This document shows positions 16,837 through 23,126 of a stretch of 34,491 bases of DNA, piece after piece. Where the stretch lies: positions 1-34,491 of the forward strand of contig PJAB01000202.1 in NCBI GenBank assembly GCA_002887195.1. Reading direction: 5' to 3'. A program made the translations under genes and the position numbers. How positions within the stretch are numbered: position 1 is the first letter of the stretch; every line of letters starts with the position of its first letter. Under the pieces are notes generated by a model that had not been told where the DNA came from, ran no database searches, and saw nothing but the letters and a program-made list of their open reading frames with translations. This stretch comes from Chrysochromulina parva (lineage: Eukaryota; Haptophyta; Prymnesiales; Chrysochromulinaceae).

Positions 16837-17501
16837 TCAGTTGGGAGTATTGTAGCCGACACCACCCATGAAGCTTTTCGGATCCGGTACCTGCCCGTTG
16901 AAACTTGCACCCGAGAAGTCGAAGCCCGGGTTTTCGGCCTGAAAGCGCTCGAGCATGAGCGACTTCTGCACCTCCGATTGTGTGAACGGATCATTTATGG
17001 TATGACCCTTGAGTAGACAGTCCCAGGTTACGCCCTTGGAACCCTTGACCAACGATAAGTGCAGCACACCGTCCTCTGCGGGAAGCGCGCACGACGGACG
17101 GCGTGACGGTGCAAATCAGCCAAGGAGAATGGCTGGTGTGCTGATCCAGCACTGCAGTCGTGGTTGGCAGTGCACGCACCTAGGGTCCATACACTGTCGC
17201 TTGCATTAGCTAGGTTCGCAAAGGGTTCCTGCGAGTGGTGAAACAGAGGGTATCGATGGAGGTGGTGGCGCCAGCCTGCGCTGGTATTCACACGCGTGGC
17301 GGCGCGCACATCGATGAAGGGCGGGTTGCCGCGCAGGCCAACCCTCAGCCGCTTTGCGTCGATTTTGATGTCCAGCATCTTCGCCTTCACGCCGGGCGGC
17401 ACCTCGATGAAGACATGTATTTCCTCGAGCGTCTGCTCCCACTCGTATATTTTGCGTCCTTGATGCTCGTACGACAGCCGCTTTGTCGCGATCTTGTCCA
17501 T
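16837..17501 (-). CDS. NudC-domain (CS/p23 fold) protein, NUDCD2-like, three exons
   Basis: Exons (minus strand) 17501-17310, 17228-17180 and 17075-16837 join in phase to 159 aa, against 157 aa for human NUDCD2. The CS domain opens YEWEQTLEEIHVFIEVPPGV and continues DIKIDAKRLRVGLRGNPPFID. Exon 2 supplies EPFANLANASDSVWTL, and exon 3 starts EDGVLHLSLVKG, completing the typical VWTLED motif. The C-terminus has the NUDCD2 signature LERFQAENPGFDFSGA (about residues 129-144). NudC-domain proteins act as Hsp90 co-chaperones and stabilise LIS1/dynein-linked and beta-propeller proteins. The start MDKIATKRL is the ATG nearest the CS domain. Upstream in-frame codons stay open, but they would overlap the neighbouring promoter. 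It is divergently paired with uroporphyrinogen decarboxylase. Confidence 0.88.
16994..17018 (-). repeat. 25-bp inverted repeat, coding arm
   Basis: Lies in exon 3 of the NUDCD2-like gene and encodes part of CLLKGHTIN. It is the exact reverse complement of 16521-16545, 448 bp away. A NUDCD2 transcript extending past 16521 could fold on itself through these arms. Confidence 0.85.
17076..17179 (-). other. Intron 2 of the NUDCD2-like gene
   Basis: 104-bp phase-1 intron, donor GTGCGTGCAC, acceptor CTTCCCGCAG. Splicing joins G|AG into the Glu codon of VWTLED. Confidence 0.88.
17229..17309 (-). other. Intron 1 of the NUDCD2-like gene
   Basis: 81-bp phase-0 intron, donor GTGCGCGCCG, acceptor CACCACTCGCAG. 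It separates GNPPFID from the 49-nt exon 2. Confidence 0.87.
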
Positions 17502-17637
17502 CGGCACAGTTATCGGGATCGCGACGGCTTCGAATCGAGAACTCGCACAACACTCGCACAACAAACTTGCCACACACGGCCTCCGGTCCTGTTCTCGCGC
17601 ATGAATCAGCACTAGGACGCACCGCAATTCCGCAACA

Positions 17638-17672
17638 CCAATCGGAACCTCGCCCATCGAGGTCCCGATTGG
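17638..17672. promoter_or_regulatory. Inverted CCAAT dyad/hairpin immediately before the uroporphyrinogen decarboxylase start
   Basis: Arms CCAATCGGAACCTCG (17638-17652) and CGAGGTCCCGATTGG (17658-17672) pair over 14 of 15 positions around a 5-nt loop. The structure ends 4 bp before the ATG at 17677. Each outer end carries a CCAAT pentamer, facing inwards. It may be a DNA element of the 175-bp bidirectional promoter or a hairpin in the mRNA leader. Confidence 0.5.
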
Positions 17673-17676
17673 CGAA

Positions 17677-18897
17677 ATGCTGGTGCCGATGGGCTCGGCG
17701 AAGCTCGTCGTCCTGGCCGTGATCACGCTGCTCAGCGCTCCGGCGCGCCCATTCGGAGCCGCTCGAGCGCCGGCGGTTCGTATGCAGGCGACCGCGGCTT
17801 CCTCGCAGATCATCGACGCATCGGCCGCTGAGCTCCGCGCGGCGCCCAATCCGCCGCCATCGGCCGAGCACGACATCCTGCTGCGCGCGGCACGTGGCGA
17901 GGTGACCGAACGCACGCCAGTATGGCTCATGCGCCAGGCGGGCCGCTACATGCGCTCCTTCCGCGAATTCTCAACCAAGATTGAGTTTCGCAAGCGCTCC
18001 GAGACGGCTGAGATCGCGACCGAGCTCTCGCTGCAGCCGTGGAAAGCGTTCGGCACGGACGGTGTCATCATGTTCTCGGACATCCTGACGCCGCTACCCG
18101 CGATGGGCATCGAGTTCGACGTGGTCCGCGGCGACGGCCCCGTCATCTCCTCGCCGCTGCGCACGATGGCCGACGTGCGGGCGATGACGCCGTTCCAGGA
18201 CCCCAACACCAAGCTCCCGTTCATCCGCGAGATTCTGGGCAGCCTGCGCAAGGAGACGGAGGGCGCCGCGACGCTGCTCGGCTTCGTGGGCGCGCCCTTC
18301 ACGCTCGTCGCATACTCCGTAGAGGGCGAGGCCAATCGGCATTGCATCCACACGAAGAAGATGATGACGGCGGCGCCTGAGGTGCTCCACGCCGCGCTCG
18401 ACAACGTGGCCGACGCGATCGGCATGTACGCGTGCCACCAGATCGAGTGCGGCGCGCAGTCGATCCAGTTCTTCGAGTCGTGGGCCCACCATCTGAGCCC
18501 CGCCCAGTTCAGCATCTTCGCCAGGCCATACGTCGATCGCGCGATGGCCTACGTCAAGGCGCGGCATCCGACTGTGCCGCTCATCTACTACGCCAACGGC
18601 GGCTCGTCGTACCTCGAGCGTCAGCGCGACATGCAGGCGGACATGATTGCTCTCGACTGGGCCGTCGACATGCGCGTCGCGCGTCAGATCCTTGGCGCTG
18701 AGCGCAAGGTGTCCGGCAACGTCGACCCGACCATCCTCTTTGGAAGCGAGGCGCAGATTCGCGAGGCGGTGATCACCAACATCGCCGAAGCGGGCGGCAA
18801 GGGACGTCACATCCTCGGCGTCGGGCACGGCGTGCTGCAGGGCACGCCAGAGGCCTCCGTCGCCGCCTTCGTCAGGGCCGCCAAGGAGCATAGTTGA
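17677..18897 (+). CDS. hemE: Uroporphyrinogen decarboxylase, plastid-targeted
   Basis: Single-exon gene, 406 aa. The enzyme removes four carboxyl groups from uroporphyrinogen III to give coproporphyrinogen III, a shared step toward heme and chlorophyll. The family signature WLMRQAGRYM lies at residues 83-92, with its substrate-binding Arg residues. IMFSDILTPLPAMG carries the key Asp, GFVGAPFTLVAY is the second signature, and the C-terminal GVGHGVLQGTPEA is typical. The first 75 residues exceed the catalytic domain. A signal peptide (KLVVLAVITLLSAPA) is followed by RPFGAARAPAV, an ASAFAP-like cleavage site with Phe and a basic transit peptide, as in complex plastids. The ATG at 17689 is an alternative start. 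It shares a short divergent promoter with the NUDCD2-like gene. Confidence 0.95.
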   Translation: MLVPMGSAKLVVLAVITLLSAPARPFGAARAPAVRMQATAASSQIIDASAAELRAAPNPPPSAEHDILLRAARGEVTERTPVWLMRQAGRYMRSFREFSTKIEFRKRSETAEIATELSLQPWKAFGTDGVIMFSDILTPLPAMGIEFDVVRGDGPVISSPLRTMADVRAMTPFQDPNTKLPFIREILGSLRKETEGAATLLGFVGAPFTLVAYSVEGEANRHCIHTKKMMTAAPEVLHAALDNVADAIGMYACHQIECGAQSIQFFESWAHHLSPAQFSIFARPYVDRAMAYVKARHPTVPLIYYANGGSSYLERQRDMQADMIALDWAVDMRVARQILGAERKVSGNVDPTILFGSEAQIREAVITNIAEAGGKGRHILGVGHGVLQGTPEASVAAFVRAAKEHS

Positions 18898-19215
18898 TCA
18901 CACGGGCGGCGGTTGGCGGTGCCGTTGGACACTGATAGTGGTCGCCAAGACGCAAGTGAGAGAGCGGCAGGTGTCGTGTGCTGACTTGGTATCCGCATGA
19001 GTTTCCGGCTTTCCGCATGCATCGTTTTGTTGAACATTTGCGGATGATCGAGCTGCATATGAGCTCATTTAGGGTCTTAGGGAACGCACCGCCGGGCCCG
19101 CACCGGTCCGAACGTCTAGGGTCCAAGGGCGAAGAGCGGCTCGCTGCCACTTGCCGGCACGTGTCAGCTTGCTTGCTACTCCGTGCAGCTAGCTCGCTCA
19201 GCCGGTGCGCCGAAC
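18898..19215. other. Intergenic region
   Basis: 318 bp between uroporphyrinogen decarboxylase and the His/Gly-rich gene. The next frame is open from a GTG at 19183, but the first ATG is 19216. I see no structured element. Confidence 0.45.
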
Positions 19216-20604
19216 ATGCCTCACGGTCACGGAGGCGGTGGTCACCGTGGTGGTGGTTTTGGTGGTGGTGGCGGCGGCGGTCATCGTGGCGGTCATCATG
19301 GCGGGCCCCACCACGGCGCCCCCCACCACGGGGGCGGTGCTGGCCCTGGCCACCATCCTGGCGGCGGCCATCAAGGCAGAAACAACGCGAGCGGCCACAA
19401 CGCTGGCGGCCATAACGCCGGCGTGGCCGCCGGCGGCCACTACGCTGGCGGGAATACGAAACACGTCACCAACAAGCACGTCAGTCGCACGGTGGTCAAT
19501 CGCACTGTGGTGGTCGGAGGCCGCGCTCGGGTGATGGTGCGCCAGCCCGTCGTGGAAGTCGTCGTTGTCGGTGGCTACCGCGGCGGTTGGGGTTGTCCCA
19601 TCTATGCGCGGCCATACTGGGCGCGGCCATACTGGGCGCGTCCTCGGATGTATTATTCACGTTGGTGGTGGGACCCGCCGCCGCCACCAGCATATTATCG
19701 GTGCCGTCCATGGTGGGCAGCGCCGCCACTCGAGGCCCCGCCCCCGCCGCAACACCCCAAGGATCGTTGGCGGGAAGGCCCACCGCCCAACCCCACAGAG
19801 CGGTGGCACGTGGTGCTCTTCGACGCGTCAGGCTGCGGCATGACGAGCCGACTCCACAAGGTCAACGCGCAGAGCGTCTTCTCATCTCAGGTGCCGCTCG
19901 ATAAGGTGACGGTCGACTTTCGACTCTGGGCGGCACCTCTTCAGGATCTCACCTCAAAATCTCCCACGAACGCGCCGCCACCGGAGTGCCCGCCCCCGCC
20001 GCGTCGGCACGATGGAACGTCATCCTGGAACTTCGAGACACAGCTGCCCATGGCGTTTGCGAGCCCGCTGGGCCCGCGCAGCTTTGGAGAGGTTGCGGCA
20101 GCGATCGTGCTGTACAATGCGGCGGATCGTACGAGCTATACGACGGCGATGGCGTGCGTCAAGGCGGCGCGCGATGCGGCGGGCGTCGACGGCGACGAGA
20201 TCTGCACGGTAGTCGTTGGCATCGAAGCGAGTGTAGCTAGCGCGGACCCAGTGACCTACCAGGAGGGGCGCGCTTTCGCCGAGGATCAAGGGGTGGGCCT
20301 CTTCTTCGAGACAGCCCTTGCAACTTCCGCAGACGACACGCGTCTCCTCGTGAGCGTCGGAGAGCACCTGTACGCCCGGGCTGTCTCGCGCCGTGAAAAG
20401 GAGCAAGCCAGGGAGCAGGCGCTTATGATGCTCGCCGATGCAATGGAGGTCGGCTGGTTTGAGCGTGTCGAGCTTGAGAAGCTCGAGGAGGCGCTCGAGG
20501 CGGCGATCATGGCGGGCGTCGATGAGGATGCCCTCAAGCCCGCCCAGGAGAAGCTCGCGGAGCTCAAGGCTCCTCCGTGGTACTCGTGCACCCATACGCG
20601 GTGA
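19216..20604 (+). CDS. His/Gly-rich protein with degenerate Rab-like GTPase domain
   Basis: 462 aa from the first ATG. Residues 1-90 are very rich in Gly and His (HHGGPHHGAPHHGGG), followed by a Trp/Tyr/Pro-rich stretch with a repeated ARPYW. From about residue 196 the sequence follows a Ras/Rab fold: VVLFDASGCGMTSRL where the P-loop belongs, AAAIVLYNAADRTSY like the Rab strand with D(R/x)xSF, TVVVG before the NKxD position, and GVGLFFETALAT where ETSAK belongs. The nucleotide-binding residues are lost: the G1 Gly is D203 and Lys is M209, the G3 DxxGQ is absent, and NKxD reads IEAS (336-339). It is therefore a probable pseudo-GTPase. A C-terminal helical segment (about 400-455) is Glu/Ala/Leu-rich. 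The His-rich region could bind metal. The partner and function are unknown. Confidence 0.7.
   Translation: MPHGHGGGGHRGGGFGGGGGGGHRGGHHGGPHHGAPHHGGGAGPGHHPGGGHQGRNNASGHNAGGHNAGVAAGGHYAGGNTKHVTNKHVSRTVVNRTVVVGGRARVMVRQPVVEVVVVGGYRGGWGCPIYARPYWARPYWARPRMYYSRWWWDPPPPPAYYRCRPWWAAPPLEAPPPPQHPKDRWREGPPPNPTERWHVVLFDASGCGMTSRLHKVNAQSVFSSQVPLDKVTVDFRLWAAPLQDLTSKSPTNAPPPECPPPPRRHDGTSSWNFETQLPMAFASPLGPRSFGEVAAAIVLYNAADRTSYTTAMACVKAARDAAGVDGDEICTVVVGIEASVASADPVTYQEGRAFAEDQGVGLFFETALATSADDTRLLVSVGEHLYARAVSRREKEQAREQALMMLADAMEVGWFERVELEKLEEALEAAIMAGVDEDALKPAQEKLAELKAPPWYSCTHTR
19606..19635 (+). repeat. Tandem 15-bp coding repeat
   Basis: GCGCGGCCATACTGG is present twice head to tail and encodes the repeated ARPYW within the pseudo-GTPase gene. 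A partial third unit follows. Confidence 0.8.
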
Positions 20605-20835
20605 CGATCATTGTAGTGGTCGTGTACTCGAGTGTTCGCCAGTCCGTCCGTTGTTCCTTGCGTTGTTCCGGGCGGGGTCGACGGGCGGGGATTGGGCGTT
20701 CGGGCCCCCAGGCCCCCAGGGGGTTGGGTAGGGGTTGGGGTCGAGGGTTGGGGCCACATGGTTGGGGCGGCGGAGCCGTTCCTGAGAGATGGAGGATCAG
20801 GGGGCGGGCGAGAGGTGCGGGCGCCGGGCCGGCTC

Positions 20836-20891
20836 GTGACTGATGTTGAGAGGCTGCGTCACACGGTCTGCGGCCTCTCAACATCAATCAC
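20836..20891. repeat. Long hairpin 1
   Basis: The 14-bp perfect arms TGATGTTGAGAGGC and GCCTCTCAACATCA extend on both sides to 23 paired positions, with one mismatch and two G-U wobbles in RNA, around a 10-nt loop. The size suits a structured RNA, a small-RNA precursor or the relic of a short inverted-repeat element. Confidence 0.65.
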
Positions 20892-20901
20892 CGTGCGGCC
20901 C

Positions 20902-20922
20902 CAGACCATGTTGCATGGTCTG
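20902..20922. repeat. Hairpin 2
   Basis: CAGACCAT and ATGGTCTG, perfect 8-bp arms with loop GTTGC, starting 10 bp after hairpin 1. Confidence 0.6.
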
Positions 20923-20938
20923 ACATGCCGCGATGTCA
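20921..20938. repeat. Hairpin 3
   Basis: TGACAT and ATGTCA, perfect 6-bp arms with loop GCCGCG. It shares two bases with the end of hairpin 2, so the two stems could compete. Confidence 0.5.
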
Positions 20939-21073
20939 GTCAGTCAATCTGTCAATCAGGCAGTCTGTCTGTTAGTTTCCCCGGTCAAACATGGTTCCTG
21001 GACGTGGGTGTCGAGCTTCTATCTTTTGGCTGTGAATGTGAACACAATCTCGCTTACCCCGGCGTACTTCCCA

Positions 21074-21634
21074 ATGTCGCTGCGCATCGGCCTCACATAT
21101 CGTCTCGCCTTCCTGGCAACGGCAGTGGCAATCGCGCCGTCAAAGCCGTTTGCGTCTCTGCCCCCCGCACCGTCGAGGCCATATGCGTTAGGGCGGAGCA
21201 TGTCTCGTACGTCGATTCTCAAGCAGGCCTTGGGACTGCTGCTCCTTCCGAGCACAGCGAGTGCTGCTGAGAAGAAGCCCAATGTGAAAGATGTGGTGGC
21301 GCAGCTGGAGGCAAGCACGCCCAAGGAGGAGCGCAATGCAGCTGGTGATAAGGCCGACCACTTCCCAAAGATCGCTTTCGAAGGATCGCAGGGGCAGGGA
21401 AAGAAGATCGTCTTCACAGTGCCCCACGAGAACCTATCTCCGCCAGGCTTCTCATACATTGAATACATGTGGATCAAAGATGAGAGCAGTGGCGACATCT
21501 TGACCGCCAAGAAATTCACCCAATCCGATCCAAACCTGGTGATCACGGCTTACGGAAACAGCGGGCAGAAGTTGACAGCGGCTTCGAAAGACAACAAATT
21601 TGGGATATGGGAAGGAACGTTTCTCGTGCCGTGA
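21074..21634 (+). CDS. Small plastid protein, probably thylakoid-lumenal, with possible superoxide-reductase-like fold
   Basis: 186 aa from the ATG at 21074. The N-terminus is layered. A signal peptide (RLAFLATAVAIA) is followed by PSKPFASLPPAPSRPYALG, a transit-like stretch with Phe as at complex-plastid cleavage sites. A second hydrophobic segment then ends LLLLPSTASA before AEKKP, as in lumen-targeting sequences. The mature part, about 115 residues, contains KKIVFTVPHENLSPPGFSY and IEYMWIKDESSGDILTAKKF. These recall the desulfoferrodoxin/superoxide reductase C-terminal domain (VPH, then YIEYIW-K). The iron ligands of that enzyme (four His and a Cys) are not all present and there is no Cys in the mature part, so enzymatic activity is doubtful. 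Targeting is the better-supported part of this call. Confidence 0.55.
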   Translation: MSLRIGLTYRLAFLATAVAIAPSKPFASLPPAPSRPYALGRSMSRTSILKQALGLLLLPSTASAAEKKPNVKDVVAQLEASTPKEERNAAGDKADHFPKIAFEGSQGQGKKIVFTVPHENLSPPGFSYIEYMWIKDESSGDILTAKKFTQSDPNLVITAYGNSGQKLTAASKDNKFGIWEGTFLVP

Positions 21635-21922
21635 GGACTCAATCGCACGTTCTATTCCAATCCTGCAGTTGGATTATGCACAGCTCGCATATCCATGGCG
21701 AGGGGATAATATCATGGCCCTTTGAAATTATTTTCCTTGAGGCTTGAGCTCCTGTGATTGTTAAATAGAGGCCGCGTCGACCGCTGCTTACCAGTACAGT
21801 AGTACATGAAGTGCTTGCGTACGCCTTGTAGAGCCTAGAAGAGTGCGTCATCGAGCGGTAACGCACCGGATAATTGGACGCGAGATGACGAAACGCGCTG
21901 CGGTGCACACTTGTGCGCGGGT
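21635..21922. other. Intergenic region
   Basis: 288 bp, noticeably more A/T-rich than its surroundings near 21700-21770. It probably holds the 3' UTR of the upstream gene and the promoter of the beta-helix gene. No specific element recognised. Confidence 0.4.
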
Positions 21923-22804
21923 ATGATGTCGTCATTTCTGCTTTGCATCGTCCATGGCATCGTCGTGCCACGCCGCCAACTGCTGCACGTGGTAGGCGCA
22001 TCGTGCACCGGCCTCCTCGTGGTGCCGCATCGGAAATGCCTTGCACTCACCGTTGATCCGTCGCTCACAGATGAAGACGGTCTGTTCGTTGTGGACCCTA
22101 GAAAGGCGTTGGCCGGCCTCACGGATCCAGATTCAGAGCCGGTGGGTGCATACAGCACCATCTCTGCCGCGCTTAGTGTAGCGCCGCGCGATGCGACCGT
22201 CATCGTGCGACCAGGCATGTACACTGAGCAAGTTATCATCACGCGGCCAGTGAAGCTACTTGCGGATGCCGGTGCTGTTCTGACCTGGAAGACGGACCGA
22301 CCATATGAGCACGCGCTGACAGTTTCGCTGGTCGAAGGCGGCGAGCATGATCATGTGCTCATATCTGGGCTCTCCATCAATCACCACTCCAGATCCGTTG
22401 CACAGAACTATGCAGTCTTCGTCCCGGTGCCGTCATCGGCCGAGGCCGACCGCGTGCGCATCCTGCTGAAGCAGTGCGACATAACGAGCAGCAGCGGCAG
22501 TGGAGTGGGTGTTGAGGGCGGCGATGTGTCGCTCGAGCAATGTCGGGTCACTGCATGCCAGAATCACGGAATCATCTATGTTGGCAGCTCGGCGCGCGGT
22601 GTGGTTGAGAAGAGCTCAGTCGAGAAGTGCAAGCTCAACGGCATACTCCTCCGGGATGGCGCGTCGCCCTTGCTTCGGAGCAACCGTCTTGCAGGAAACG
22701 CGCAGTACGGCATCGCACTCTTCGACTGCCGCGGCGTGCTCGAGGGGAACGACCTGAGCGGCAACGGCAAAGGCGGTGTGAGCGGGGAGTGTGACTTGGA
22801 CTGA
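21923..22804 (+). CDS. Right-handed parallel beta-helix protein (CASH/FBXO11-like repeats), probably organelle-targeted
   Basis: 293 aa from the ATG at 21923 (the frame opens at a TTG at 21911). From about residue 70, AYSTISAALSVAPRDATVIV and the following PGMYTEQVIITRPVKLL match the opening of CASH-type beta-helix proteins. Short repeats follow, each a turn of the helix: VSLEQCRVTACQNHGI, VVEKSSVEKCKLNGILL, PLLRSNRLAGNAQYGIALF, GVLEGNDLSGNGKGG. Such folds bind carbohydrates or proteins; FBXO11 and pectate-lyase-like enzymes share the fold. No catalytic residues are evident and there is no F-box. The N-terminus has a hydrophobic start, then PRRQLLHVVGASCTGLLVV, resembling a twin-arginine signal, which would suit delivery to the thylakoid lumen. 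Targeting is inference. Confidence 0.65.
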   Translation: MMSSFLLCIVHGIVVPRRQLLHVVGASCTGLLVVPHRKCLALTVDPSLTDEDGLFVVDPRKALAGLTDPDSEPVGAYSTISAALSVAPRDATVIVRPGMYTEQVIITRPVKLLADAGAVLTWKTDRPYEHALTVSLVEGGEHDHVLISGLSINHHSRSVAQNYAVFVPVPSSAEADRVRILLKQCDITSSSGSGVGVEGGDVSLEQCRVTACQNHGIIYVGSSARGVVEKSSVEKCKLNGILLRDGASPLLRSNRLAGNAQYGIALFDCRGVLEGNDLSGNGKGGVSGECDLD

Positions 22805-22913
22805 GACCCTCTGGAGCGCCACCTCATTCGACACCGGCGCGCACGCCTAAAGCCATCTCGCCACTACTGGTAAGCTGGGGGCCAACCTGCTGGACGGCTT
22901 GCTCGTGGTTACA

Positions 22914-22939
22914 CATCATCAACGCTCATCATCAACGCT
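22914..22939. repeat. 13-bp tandem duplication
   Basis: CATCATCAACGCT is repeated exactly twice, head to tail (22914-22926 and 22927-22939). Confidence 0.8.
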
Positions 22940-22987
22940 ACCACGTTAATGCAGCACCGCCGGTTATTACCAGGGCCCTGGTGTTTT

Positions 22988-23017
22988 TTGAACTTGAACT
23001 TGAACTTGAACTTGAAC
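22988..23017. repeat. Hexamer microsatellite (TTGAAC)5
   Basis: Five exact head-to-tail TTGAAC units bordered by T runs, directly upstream of the TATA-like sequence of the sialidase gene. Unit number is likely to vary between strains. Confidence 0.85.
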
Positions 23018-23023
23018 TTTTTT

Positions 23024-23030
23024 TATATAA
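23024..23030 (+). promoter_or_regulatory. TATA-like box of the sialidase gene
   Basis: TATATAA in an otherwise GC-rich setting, about 100 bp before the chosen ATG at 23127. A start of transcription near 23055 would leave a leader of about 70 nt rich in GCC repeats. Confidence 0.45.
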
Positions 23031-23126
23031 CCGTTACATGTACAACCTGGACTTGTGAGAAGTTTCGTCGTGAGGAGCAAAGTCGCGGCGGCCGCCGCCG
23101 CCGCCGCCGCCGCCTCGGCCAGCGTG

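Larger units (their letters stand above)
20605..21073. other. Intergenic region with hairpin cluster
   Basis: 469 bp without a recognisable gene. The first 150 bp are G-rich on the plus strand. The middle carries three successive inverted repeats (20836-20938), followed by simple CAGT/CAAT-like repeats. An open frame from 20933 runs in phase into the next gene but begins inside the third hairpin, so I do not use it. Confidence 0.5.
22805..23126. other. Intergenic region with short tandem repeats and a TATA-like box
   Basis: 322 bp. It contains a perfect 13-bp tandem duplication, a five-unit hexamer repeat, a TATATAA box (23024-23030) and a GCC trinucleotide run at about 23083-23112, just before the sialidase start. 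Confidence 0.5.

Noticed and set aside
16837..17067. Separate 76-aa gene on the minus strand
   Set aside because: It is the third exon of the NUDCD2-like gene: splicing at 17075 restores VWTLED and the expected total length.
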